Assembly: GCA_051879315.1 (NCBI GenBank)
Contig: JBJELW010000053.1
Coordinates: forward strand, 62,001-126,000
Direction of reading: 5' to 3'
Source of the DNA: Roseburia_C sp051879315
Lineage (GTDB): Bacteria > Bacillota > Clostridia > Lachnospirales > Lachnospiraceae
DNA length: 64,000 bases
Shown: piece after piece, positions 24,928-33,047 of the stretch
Numbering within the stretch: position 1 is the stretch's first letter
Layout: the number at the start of each line of letters is the position of its first letter
Program-made: the position numbers and the translations under genes
Notes under the pieces: generated by a model
Told to the model about the DNA's origin: nothing
Database searches by the model: none
Seen by the model: the letters and a program-made list of their open reading frames with translations, nothing else

Positions 24928-26268
24928 TTATTGTCTGTCCTGCCTCTCCATATTGGCAAATCGCGTATACTGTGGCAGCCATGCCAGATTCACTGTTCCG
25001 ATTGGGCCGTTTCGCTGCTTGGCCACGATGATCTCGGATACCCCCTTCATCTCACTGTCTTTATTGTAATAATCATCACGATAAATAAACATTACCACGT
25101 CCGCATCCTGCTCAATAGCTCCGGACTCTCGCAAATCCGACAACATGGGTCTGTGATCCGGGCGCTGCTCAACAGCACGGCTCAGCTGTGACAACGCCAC
25201 AACCGGCACATTCAGTTCACGGGCCAGGGCCTTTAAGGAACGGGAAATATCGGAAATCTCCTGCTGTCTGGACTCTGCCCTTCTACCGGAACCACTCATC
25301 AACTGCAGGTAATCGATAATAATCAGCTTCAAGTCATGTTCCAGCTTGTATTTTCTGCACTTGCTGCGAAGCTCTGAAATAGAAATACCCGGCGTATCAT
25401 CTATAATCAGCTTGGAGCGTCCCACATTGCCGGCACCCTCTGTCAGCATTTCCCAGTCTGCCTCTGTCAGATTACCGGAACGCAGCTTCTGGGCATCCAC
25501 CCGGGACTCTAAGGAAAACATACGGTTTACCAGCTGCTCCTTGCTCATCTCCAAAGAAAAAATTGCCGTGGTCAACTGGGAATGAATAGCCACATATTGG
25601 GCAATATTCAATACAAACGCCGTCTTTCCCATGGACGGACGGGCCGCAATCAGAATTAGATCGGAGGGCTGCAACCCTGCCATCTGATAATCCAGATCGA
25701 TAAAACCTGTGGCAATTCCTGTTACGGCACCCTTTTGCTTAGATGCCTTCTCAATCTTCTCCAGCGCATTGATAACTACCTGCTCAATGGGAACATAATC
25801 TCCACCGTTGCGGTTCTGCAATAGATTAAAAATGCTTTTCTCGGTATCTGCCAGAATGTCCTCTGTACTGTCCTTTTCCACATAACAGGCATCCTCAATC
25901 TCCTGAACCGTCTTAATGAGACGCCGCAATGTGGACTTCTCTTTTACAATTTTTACGTAGGCACCCACATTGGCAGAGGTAATCCGGTTGTCCACCAGAT
26001 CCCGGATAAAATCCAGACTGCTGATCTCCGCCGGGACATCCTTTTCTTTCAGCTTGTTGGAAAGTGTCACCAGATCCACCGGCTCGCCGGCATTGAACAA
26101 CTCCACTATTGCCTCAAACATAATGCCATATTGTTTATGATAAAAGTCTTCCCCTATCAGCTTCTCTCCTGCCGCAAGAATGGCATCCTTGTCCATAATC
26201 ATGGCACCCACCACGGACTGTTCTGCCTCCAGGCTGTTGGGCATGACCCGTTTGATTATTTCTTCCAC
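24928..26268 (-). CDS. dnaB: Replicative DNA helicase DnaB
   Basis: The 446-residue protein has the DnaB N-terminal helical domain (SLEAEQSVVGAMIMDKDAIL) and a RecA-like C-terminal domain with Walker A AARPSMGKT (209-217), Walker B LIIIDYLQLM, the arginine-finger loop SDLRESGAIEQDADVVMFIY and the C-terminal AKQRNGPIG. It unwinds DNA as a hexamer at the fork. It is third in a gdpP-rplI-dnaB operon, the usual order in Clostridia. Length is typical and no intein is present. Confidence 0.97.
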   Translation of the reverse strand: MEEIIKRVMPNSLEAEQSVVGAMIMDKDAILAAGEKLIGEDFYHKQYGIMFEAIVELFNAGEPVDLVTLSNKLKEKDVPAEISSLDFIRDLVDNRITSANVGAYVKIVKEKSTLRRLIKTVQEIEDACYVEKDSTEDILADTEKSIFNLLQNRNGGDYVPIEQVVINALEKIEKASKQKGAVTGIATGFIDLDYQMAGLQPSDLILIAARPSMGKTAFVLNIAQYVAIHSQLTTAIFSLEMSKEQLVNRMFSLESRVDAQKLRSGNLTEADWEMLTEGAGNVGRSKLIIDDTPGISISELRSKCRKYKLEHDLKLIIIDYLQLMSGSGRRAESRQQEISDISRSLKALARELNVPVVALSQLSRAVEQRPDHRPMLSDLRESGAIEQDADVVMFIYRDDYYNKDSEMKGVSEIIVAKQRNGPIGTVNLAWLPQYTRFANMERQDRQ

Positions 26269-26328
26269 TATGATATCTCCTCATGTAACCTGGTGTTGCC
26301 CCCTCACTTTGTTCGGCGGCAGGTCTTC

Positions 26329-26369
26329 GGAACGCATTTAAAGTCATGAACTTCGTTCATGAGCGTTCC
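26329..26369 (-). repeat. Nested hairpin between rplI and dnaB
   Basis: GGAACGC (26329-26335) and GCGTTCC (26363-26369) enclose an inner CATGAAC-TTC-GTTCATG hairpin. The structure covers the last codons of rplI and the start of the 88-bp gap before dnaB, and has no T run, so it could be a processing or translational control site rather than a terminator. Confidence 0.55.
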
Positions 26370-26812
26370 CCCTCCGTAACCTTTACCTTCAACGTTGCTG
26401 TCACCTTGGGATGAATGCGGATGGGCACCTCATACACACCAAAGGTTTTGATGGCATCCTTCAACTGCATTTTCTTCTTATCCAACTCTAAATGCAACTG
26501 CTCCTTGGCTGCCTGGGAAATCTCCTTTGTGGAAACAGACCCAAAGGTTCTCCCCCCTTCTCCGGCTTTTATCTTGACTTCAACGGACTTATCCTTTAAA
26601 TCCTCTGCCAGCTGCAATGCGGCCTGATAGTTTTCCTCTGCCACTTTATCTGCATGCTTATTCTGAAGCTTCAAATCATTTAAGGTCTTATTGTTTGCCT
26701 CCACGCCCAACCCCTTAGGAATCAGCTGGTTTCTTGCATAAGCATCACTCACATTGATAATATCTCCCTTTTTTCCCTGAGACTTTACATCCTGCAATAA
26801 TATTACTTTCAT
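26357..26812 (-). CDS. rplI: Ribosomal protein bL9
   Basis: The 151-residue protein starts MKVILLQDVKSQGKKGDIIN and VSDAYARNQLIPKG, the bL9 N-terminal domain, followed by the connecting helix and C-terminal domain (GRTFGSVSTKEI). It binds 23S rRNA. Its ATG overlaps the gdpP stop (ATGA). Length is normal. Confidence 0.97.
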   Translation of the reverse strand: MKVILLQDVKSQGKKGDIINVSDAYARNQLIPKGLGVEANNKTLNDLKLQNKHADKVAEENYQAALQLAEDLKDKSVEVKIKAGEGGRTFGSVSTKEISQAAKEQLHLELDKKKMQLKDAIKTFGVYEVPIRIHPKVTATLKVKVTEGERS

Positions 26813-28860
26813 TCCTTGATATCTCCTTCCTCAATCATCCCGTCGATGGTATCCTCTAATAACTTTTTCGCCTGCTGCATACTGCAGCCCTGCATCTGAC
26901 AGCCCGCCGTGTTCATGTGACCGCCGCCGCCCAGCCGTTCCATAATCCGCTGCACATTGATCTCGTCAATGGAACGGGAGCTGATATAAATTTTTCCCTG
27001 ATATTCCGTCAACACAAAGGATGCACGGATTCCGATAATGTTCAACAATTCGTTTGCCGCCTGGGCACCCACCACCGTGGGACTCTCAATCTGAGCCGCC
27101 GGACAGATGGAAATGGCAAAAGACCCACGGTAAACCTCCGCATGGCGAATCACCTCCGCCCGGGCCTTGTAGTCGCTCAGGTTATTCTGTAACATTTTCC
27201 GAACTCTGGTTACCTCTGCACCACATCTTCTCAGATATGCTGCCGCTTCAAAAGTACGCACCCCTGTTTTCGACATAAAATTGTTCGTATCGATGAGAAT
27301 GCCGGCATAAATACAGTCTGCCTCCGCCGGTGTCAGCTTGATATTTTCCGAAAAATACTGCAGCACCTCCGCAATCATCTCACAGGTGGAAGATGCGTAC
27401 GGTTCGATGTAGGAAAGCAGTGTGTTCTTAATCACCTCACTGCCCTGTCTGTGATGGTCAAACACCACGGTACTCTTGGCCTTTTTCAAAAGCTCCGGGC
27501 AGTCTGTATAGCTGGGGCGGTTCGTGTCCACCACCACAACCAGCGTATTGCTGTCAATAAGCTCCAGAGCCCGCTCACTGTTTAAAAACAGATCCTCCGG
27601 GTAGCCCCGTTCCACCGTAAAACAATCCTTGATGGGACGAAGAGAAGATGTTACCTCATTGATGACGATCTGGGCATGCTTTCCCAAAACCTTTGCCGCG
27701 CAGTAGATTCCCACCGCTGCGCCAAAGGCATCCACATCCGGAATACTGTGTCCCATAATCATCACATGCTCCTTGCTCTCTAAGATCTCCCGCAGAGCAT
27801 GGGCCTTTACACGGGCTTTCACACGGGTATTCTTATCCACCTGTTTGGTGTTGCCACCATAGTAGAAAACCTCTCCACCCTTCTTCAAAACTACCTGATC
27901 TCCGCCACGGCCCAGCGCCAGATCAATGGCCATCCGGGAATACTCGTAATTCTGTGTGTAGGTGGCTCCCATAACACCGATACCGATGCTCAGGGTCACC
28001 GCCATCTCATTCCCCACCTTAACGGTTTTCACATCCTCCAGCAGGCTGAACTTATCCTCCTGCATCTGAGCCAGATACTTGTGCTGGAAGACCACGAAAA
28101 ACTTATCCTTTTCAATCTTTCTCACCAGACCATCCATCTGAGAGAAATATTTATTGATCTTACGCTCGATCAAAGCAGTGAGCAGGGATCTCTTCACATC
28201 CTCAATGCTGTTCAATGCCTCTTCATAATTATCAATATATACCAGTGATGCCACCAGCTTCTGATCCTCATTTTCCTGCCGGCACTGGTTCAGCTGGGTC
28301 TCATCAAACAGATACAGCGCTGTCAGATACTGTTCGTCCTGATGAAGCTCCACTATCTCACTGTTTTCCATCATCTCCTCGAAATAAATCTTGTTCATTT
28401 CCACACGGAAACAGTGATCTTCCCAGACGATATCCAGACTCTCCAGACGCTGTTCCTGACGAATCAGCTCCTTCGTAATCCCTGGAAAAATCGAGGTGAT
28501 GGACTTATGAAAGCGCTTGTCTTTTCCCGTGAGCTCGGTGAACTTTTCATTCACCCACAAAACTTTGCCGTTGTAATCCAGCAGGGCATAGGGAATCTGA
28601 AATTCGTTGATAAGCTTTTTCTGTACGGTTCCATACTGCGTCGCAAAATTGATCAATTCGTTAACCAGCATCGGTTTATATCTATTATATGATATGGCCA
28701 CCACAATGATATAAATAACCAGAAAAACAGAAACCACCACGCCGGAACGCATATCCCAAAAATACATGGGTATATTGAAAGCTATCAGCAATATGGTTAA
28801 AATCAGCGGAAACTGCATATAATTCCTCAGTTTTCCTTTTAGCTTTATGCTTCTTGTCAT
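26809..28860 (-). CDS. gdpP: GdpP-type cyclic-di-AMP phosphodiesterase
   Basis: The start is ATG 28860, with AGGAG seven bases upstream; the open frame begins 12 codons earlier. The 683-residue protein has two N-terminal membrane segments (FPLILTILLIAFNIPMYF, VVSVFLVIYIIVVAISY), a PAS-like domain (ALLDYNGKVLWVNEKFTEL), a degenerate GGDEF domain (LSIGIGVMG, RGGDQVVLK) and a DHH/DHHA1 phosphodiesterase (GHSIPDVDAFGAAVG, VVVVDTNRPSY, VFDHHRQG, GGGGHMNTAGCQ). It cleaves c-di-AMP to pApA. It leads the operon with rplI and dnaB. Confidence 0.95.
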   Translation of the reverse strand: MTRSIKLKGKLRNYMQFPLILTILLIAFNIPMYFWDMRSGVVVSVFLVIYIIVVAISYNRYKPMLVNELINFATQYGTVQKKLINEFQIPYALLDYNGKVLWVNEKFTELTGKDKRFHKSITSIFPGITKELIRQEQRLESLDIVWEDHCFRVEMNKIYFEEMMENSEIVELHQDEQYLTALYLFDETQLNQCRQENEDQKLVASLVYIDNYEEALNSIEDVKRSLLTALIERKINKYFSQMDGLVRKIEKDKFFVVFQHKYLAQMQEDKFSLLEDVKTVKVGNEMAVTLSIGIGVMGATYTQNYEYSRMAIDLALGRGGDQVVLKKGGEVFYYGGNTKQVDKNTRVKARVKAHALREILESKEHVMIMGHSIPDVDAFGAAVGIYCAAKVLGKHAQIVINEVTSSLRPIKDCFTVERGYPEDLFLNSERALELIDSNTLVVVVDTNRPSYTDCPELLKKAKSTVVFDHHRQGSEVIKNTLLSYIEPYASSTCEMIAEVLQYFSENIKLTPAEADCIYAGILIDTNNFMSKTGVRTFEAAAYLRRCGAEVTRVRKMLQNNLSDYKARAEVIRHAEVYRGSFAISICPAAQIESPTVVGAQAANELLNIIGIRASFVLTEYQGKIYISSRSIDEINVQRIMERLGGGGHMNTAGCQMQGCSMQQAKKLLEDTIDGMIEEGDIKE

Positions 28861-29035
28861 ATCTTTTCTCCTATTATGAAACGACTTTTGCCGCATCAGA
28901 TAATCTATATAGAAAGCGTCTTTTCTGCCCAGGATATTATAGCATGAAATATGTGGATTTTAAAGTTCTTTTGGCAAATTGGGCAAGGCAAAAAGAGCCC
29001 GCCACAAGCTGTGGCAGACCCCTTATGGTTGGCTA

Positions 29036-29431
29036 CTAAATATGGTATTTCTCCATCACCCTATCCAGCATCTCTTTGAACTCAAAATTCAGATCCTTCA
29101 TCTTGTTATACCAAACCGTTCCAATTGCATCCTCTGATTGATAATTGATGGTGGAACAGATAATCACCGGTATCTGAATTCCCTTTTCCTTCAGCTTCTC
29201 CAGCAAAATAAATCCCGCATGAATATCCGCTTCTGCGCCTTTTTCCAAGGGATAATGCATATCCGTCACAATTAGATCCACGTCTTCCCGATCCAATAAA
29301 TTCCACACATCCTCCTGATTGTTCAGCAATGTAATATTTAATATTCCATTGAATTCCAACGCCCGTTTGATCTCCATGGACTTAAAAACATTGTCGTCCA
29401 CCACTGCTACCTTTAAATCCTGTACTTTCAT
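29036..29431 (-). CDS. Stand-alone receiver-domain protein
   Basis: The 131-residue protein is a single receiver-like fold: VAVVDDN (acidic pocket), LIVTDMHYPLE (likely phospho-acceptor Asp), VIICSTI where Ser/Thr lies, and no clear Lys at the last conserved site (NKMKDLNF). It lacks an output domain. A hairpin repeat lies 20 bases upstream of its start codon. The ribosome site is AGAGGGT. It might act as a phosphate sink or as a signalling partner, but its kinase is not adjacent. Confidence 0.8.
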   Translation of the reverse strand: MKVQDLKVAVVDDNVFKSMEIKRALEFNGILNITLLNNQEDVWNLLDREDVDLIVTDMHYPLEKGAEADIHAGFILLEKLKEKGIQIPVIICSTINYQSEDAIGTVWYNKMKDLNFEFKEMLDRVMEKYHI

Positions 29432-29450
29432 ATCTTACCCTCTTATTTCT

Positions 29451-29520
29451 TGACACGAGGTGTCACCGCAGGTGACGGAGACCTTGTGTCGGTTCATTTT
29501 TCATATTTGACTTTACACTA
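29451..29520 (-). repeat. Hairpin repeat copy 1 in the 5' leader of the receiver gene
   Basis: A 70-bp unit with GACACGAGG ... CCTTGTGTC closing an inner GTCACC-GCA-GGTGAC stem, then an AT-rich tail ending in ACTTTACACTA. A close copy is at 46726-46790, and the tail alone recurs at about 36522-36544. Each lies 15-21 bases upstream of a minus-strand start codon. The rest of the 169-bp gap is AT-rich with no ORF. Confidence 0.85.
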
Positions 29521-29600
29521 TCTTCTTAACATCCACCCTTTGGAAAAAAATCCTCCACGTTTTCTTTTTTGGACGTTATTTTCTATTTTCAGTTAAACCA

Positions 29601-29918
29601 TCACTTACTGGCCGGAAAAATAATATTTTCTGCGGATTTCCCCCGGCCAACGTGCCGAATCATCCGCTCCACCTGCGGCAGCATATTCACCGGCCGAAGC
29701 ATTACCTCAGGATGTGCCACGACGTAAACCCGGAACAATTCATCGGCAAAGCCCTGCCCCATCATAGTTACATCTGAAAAATCCAAAATAACCTCTCGAT
29801 ATGTCTCCAAGCTACGGCAGATTCTCTTTGCCTGAGAGCGGGCTATCGGTTCACCGGTAATACAGGCTTCCTTTACCGGTATCTGTTTCGTCTGATTTTC
29901 TAATGCCATCATAACCAT
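29601..29918 (-). CDS. STAS-like DUF4325 protein
   Basis: The start is placed at ATG 29918 because GGAAGGAG lies four bases before it. The 105-residue protein has VILDFSDVTMMGQGFADELF, the signature of the DUF4325 STAS-like family, and a helix KEACITGEPIARSQAKRICR. Family members are often paired with regulators or toxin-type genes and have no known enzymatic activity. It lies 19 bases after the Fic gene on the same strand and is likely co-transcribed with it. Confidence 0.8.
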   Translation of the reverse strand: MVMMALENQTKQIPVKEACITGEPIARSQAKRICRSLETYREVILDFSDVTMMGQGFADELFRVYVVAHPEVMLRPVNMLPQVERMIRHVGRGKSAENIIFPASK

Positions 29919-29937
29919 AGTACTCCTTCCATAAACC

Positions 29938-30834
29938 TTAATCATTGTATTTCAGTCCAAAATAGTCCATATAAACCTTAAATCTGTCCTGTGCTGCTAA
30001 GCAAGTATCGATTAGGTATCCCTGTTCATTTTTCCATTCTTTTAATCCACGATAATAAAATCCTTTCATATCATCTTCTATGATAAACGGTGTAATACCA
30101 TTTCGCAAACACTCTTTGAACATAATTAGTCTTCCAACACGTCCATTCCCATCTTGAAAGGGATGAATTCTTTCAAATTTATAATGGAATTCAATGATTT
30201 CCCACAATGTCTTAGTTTTATTCTGATTGTATTCCGCCAATAATTTTTTTATTTCCGCAGCAACATCATTCGGTTTTGTCGTTGCATTTCCACCGACCTC
30301 GTTTTCAAAACGTTTATATTCACCAACCGCAAACCATGCTTTTCTGCTATCTGATGTTCCTGACTTTAGAATCAAGTGAAGCTGCTTAATAAATGCTTCC
30401 GTAAGCTGGTAATTCGCTGATTCAATCACCTGATCAATACATCTAAAATGGTTTGACGTTTCCACAACATCATCTACATTTATAATCTCATCTTGAATTC
30501 CTAATGTATTAGTTTCAAATATATACCTTGTCTGATCATGTGTAAGCCTGCTTCCTTCCATGTGATTAGAATTGTATGTTAATTCAACTTGTACTTTATG
30601 ATAAATACCTCCGGGAATTCCGGACTCTTTCTCTAATTTTAACCTCGTTAATAAATCCTTTGGAATTTTTCCTGCCCTTTGTTTTCTTAGAGGTTTTTCT
30701 GAATTTTCTGGTATTTTCCATGTTTTCCCATTTAATACCGCTCCAGGAATTTTGCCTAGCGCACAATAATTGCGCACACTCCTTTCGGATACGTTCCATT
30801 TCTCTGCAGCTTGGTTCACATTTATATATTTCAT
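29938..30834 (-). CDS. Fic-domain AMPylase with N-terminal HTH
   Basis: The 298-residue protein has an N-terminal helix-turn-helix (VNQAAEKWNVSERSVRNYC), the inhibitory motif SNHMEG at residues 89-94 (class II, upstream) and the Fic core HPFQDGNGRVGR with His224. It should transfer AMP or another nucleotide to Ser, Thr or Tyr of a target, held off by the inhibitory Glu. The HTH suggests it binds its own promoter, where an inverted repeat is seen. It is followed by a DUF4325 gene. The target is not known. Confidence 0.93.
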   Translation of the reverse strand: MKYINVNQAAEKWNVSERSVRNYCALGKIPGAVLNGKTWKIPENSEKPLRKQRAGKIPKDLLTRLKLEKESGIPGGIYHKVQVELTYNSNHMEGSRLTHDQTRYIFETNTLGIQDEIINVDDVVETSNHFRCIDQVIESANYQLTEAFIKQLHLILKSGTSDSRKAWFAVGEYKRFENEVGGNATTKPNDVAAEIKKLLAEYNQNKTKTLWEIIEFHYKFERIHPFQDGNGRVGRLIMFKECLRNGITPFIIEDDMKGFYYRGLKEWKNEQGYLIDTCLAAQDRFKVYMDYFGLKYND

Positions 30835-30872
30835 ACCTTCTGACCTCCGATCCGAGATAAATCATCGGTAAT

Positions 30873-30938
30873 ATTATACCGCAATCGGCAAAATATATCC
30901 AGATATCTATGTCTAATAGCTTCTTTTATTTTGCCGAT
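30873..30938 (-). promoter_or_regulatory. Promoter with inverted repeat upstream of fic
   Basis: On the minus strand TATAAT (30878-30873) is preceded 17 bases earlier by TGGATA. ATCGGCAAAAT (30884-30894) lies in the spacer and is repeated inverted as ATTTTGCCGAT (30928-30938), 33 bases away. The repeat could be an operator for the Fic protein's HTH. Confidence 0.6.
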
Positions 30939-30940
30939 AG

Positions 30941-30973
30941 AAAAAGGCGGCTATTGGCTAACCAATAACCGCC
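30941..30973 (-). terminator. Terminator of the 30994-31893 gene
   Basis: On the minus strand GGCGGTTATTGG pairs with CCAATAGCCGCC (one G-U), followed by TTTTTC. It lies 20 bases after the stop. Confidence 0.85.
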
Positions 30974-30993
30974 CTATATCACTCGTGCCTGTT

Positions 30994-31893
30994 TTACTGT
31001 GCAGAAAAAGTAATCGAATCAGATTCCGTGATTGTCTGATAGGTTTCTGCATCGAAAATCTGGAATTTCAACTCCACATCTTCAATGGTTTCGATTCCGT
31101 TTTCCTCTAAATCTGTGGAGAAAATGGTGATATCATCAATTGCCTTCTTTCCGTCGTAAACGGTGGTAGAAAACAATGGACTCATCATAAATCCATTGAT
31201 GGACATGTCATCCACGGAGATGCCTACATTTTTTCCGGAGTTATTCTCCACATAAAGGAGGATGGCTGTCCCCCAGAAACTGTTTTCATCCACGGTCTTT
31301 CCCACAATCTTGATTCCATTTTCATTATAAAGCTCTGTACCGCCATCATTCGGAGTGGTGTCCATATTTGCATACTCTGAAGTCTGAACCTCTGCGTATA
31401 CATTTTGGAACAAGAAATCCCAATCTGCATTGAATGCATGGAAATACATCTCCACCTTCCCCACGGTATCAATCCCGGCTGCGTCCAGCTCGGTAGAGGA
31501 AAGATACATGGTTTCATAGGCTTTCTTTCCCGCCGCAATATCGGATCCGAACAGATCTGTGATCATGTAATCATTTACGATTAATGCGTCACATCCCACG
31601 GTATAATCCGTATCGGAATCATTTTCAATCAACAGCTTAATTCCATCACCCCAGATACTGTCTGTAACATATTCTGTTGCTGTGATTTTCAGACCGTCCT
31701 GATCCACCAGAACCTGCTCTTCAATCGTTATATTTGTAGTTACTTCCTCTGATACATCGGAACCGGCATCCTCCGTGTCGGAACCGGTAACCACATCCTT
31801 CGTATCATCCGATGAAGAACCGCTGCCCAATGCCATTGCCCCAAAAAGTGATAAACACAATACAACCGCCAACCATTTTGTTTTCTTTCTCAT
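30994..31893 (-). CDS. Secreted protein with two similar beta-rich halves
   Basis: The 299-residue protein has a signal-like N-terminus (MRKKTKWLAVVLCLSLFGAM) followed by LGSGSSSDD, where a lipoprotein Cys would be expected but Gly-Ser is found. After a Ser/Asp/Thr-rich linker, residues 60-175 and 180-299 share a pattern (ITATEYVTDSIWGDGIKLLI and KIVGKTVDENSFWGTAILLY), suggesting duplicated beta-sandwich domains. No function is known. A VanZ-like gene lies upstream on the same strand. Confidence 0.75.
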   Translation of the reverse strand: MRKKTKWLAVVLCLSLFGAMALGSGSSSDDTKDVVTGSDTEDAGSDVSEEVTTNITIEEQVLVDQDGLKITATEYVTDSIWGDGIKLLIENDSDTDYTVGCDALIVNDYMITDLFGSDIAAGKKAYETMYLSSTELDAAGIDTVGKVEMYFHAFNADWDFLFQNVYAEVQTSEYANMDTTPNDGGTELYNENGIKIVGKTVDENSFWGTAILLYVENNSGKNVGISVDDMSINGFMMSPLFSTTVYDGKKAIDDITIFSTDLEENGIETIEDVELKFQIFDAETYQTITESDSITFSAQ

Positions 31894-31927
31894 GATTAAC
31901 TCCTCCTGCCTGTAAAATGTATGGTAT

Positions 31928-32383
31928 TTAAGGCTGTCCTGAATGGATACGGTTTCTTATGATAAAAACAGCAACTCCCTCTGCTATTACTTCAGCCACA
32001 ATGTCCCACACATCAAAGGTTCCGTGAACACCCGGTATAAGCTGAAGCGCTTCCATGACTGCTGAGAAAATAGCTGCCACCACAAATATCCTTCGCAGTT
32101 CTGCCCCATAATCACTTCCGGATATGAGACACAATGCAAATACCAGCGCATATCCCCACATCATATCCGGCACATAATTTCGAACCAGGGAAAGAAGCCA
32201 GCGACTGCCTGCGGGAGCATCCACATGAAATCCTTTCCCTATGAAACCATCGATTTGTTGCACGAAAAGAACCTCCGGTGAAATCATGTAATAGATTATA
32301 GCTCCTGCCATGATCGAGAGCAGAATGTTAATCACAAGAAAAAGTCGATCCCTGTTCTTCTTCATTGCTTCATCGCCATCCAT
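31928..32383 (-). CDS. VanZ-like membrane protein
   Basis: The 151-residue protein has four hydrophobic segments and the VanZ-type end FDVWDIVAEVIAEGVAVFII. VanZ-family proteins are linked to glycopeptide tolerance in some settings but are mostly of unknown role. M7 is an alternative start. It precedes the secreted protein gene by 34 bases. No van resistance genes are nearby, so a resistance role is not supported here. Confidence 0.75.
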   Translation of the reverse strand: MDGDEAMKKNRDRLFLVINILLSIMAGAIIYYMISPEVLFVQQIDGFIGKGFHVDAPAGSRWLLSLVRNYVPDMMWGYALVFALCLISGSDYGAELRRIFVVAAIFSAVMEALQLIPGVHGTFDVWDIVAEVIAEGVAVFIIRNRIHSGQP

Positions 32384-32482
32384 ATTCTAATATGCAAATA
32401 CGTATTCAGAACATAGCCTTCACATCAGGCATATTCTACCATACAACCGCCGGCTCCCGTTGCCCCCGCTACGGTGGGAAAT

Positions 32483-32944
32483 TTAATCCTGCAACCCGCT
32501 GGTTCTTAAGGGTTCCACTCCCTTTTCCTTCAACAATTCATTTACATCGATAATACTTCCCGGTCTTTCGTTAAAGATTATCATCAACAGAGCATCCCTT
32601 GGTATCTTTGCATACAGCTCCGGCATTTCATATTTCCTCAGGGCACGCTGGGTTTCCTCCAGGGAAAGCTCCGCTGCATAACAGATGCGAAGAATTACGT
32701 CTCTCTGTCTGGTATGTTTCTCTCCCGAAAGCAGCTTATATCCATATCGCTCCGGAATATCTGCTTTCAGAAAAACCGTTTGCTGGGTAATTCCCTTTTC
32801 ACATAGCAGGTTTTTAATATAGATGGAAAATGCATCTCCACCACCCGACATACTGTCCTTATTTTCCTTACAATATCCCTCAAACTGGGACAAATGTGTC
32901 CTTCCCAAAATATTTTCCAACTCTCGTGTATTTTTTTCGCTCAT
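32483..32944 (-). CDS. HTH protein divergent from a Ser/Thr kinase
   Basis: The 153-residue protein contains an XRE-like region (LCEKGITQQTVFLKADIPER, then YGYKLLSGEKHTRQRDVILR) and a C-terminal helix IPRDALLMIIFNERPGSI. It is transcribed away from the kinase gene with only 103 bases between the starts, so both could be controlled from the shared gap. The pattern of HTH plus kinase is recurrent in Clostridia by recall. A phosphorylation target role is possible but not shown. Confidence 0.75.
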   Translation of the reverse strand: MSEKNTRELENILGRTHLSQFEGYCKENKDSMSGGGDAFSIYIKNLLCEKGITQQTVFLKADIPERYGYKLLSGEKHTRQRDVILRICYAAELSLEETQRALRKYEMPELYAKIPRDALLMIIFNERPGSIIDVNELLKEKGVEPLRTSGLQD

Positions 32945-33047
32945 ATGCTCCTCCTATCTGATATACTGTAACTGCAACGCAGACATTCTGCCAACGGCTC
33001 TGAACTGCTACGTTCATGAATAACTCACATACGAAAGGGGTGATCCC

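Noticed and set aside
29036..30834. Defence island
   Set aside because: The Fic, DUF4325 and receiver genes are suggestive but no restriction, CBASS, retron or Cas gene is present in the window.
31928..32383. Glycopeptide resistance locus suggested by a VanZ-like gene
   Set aside because: No vanH, vanA, vanX, vanR or vanS genes are near; VanZ-like proteins are widespread and mostly unrelated to resistance.
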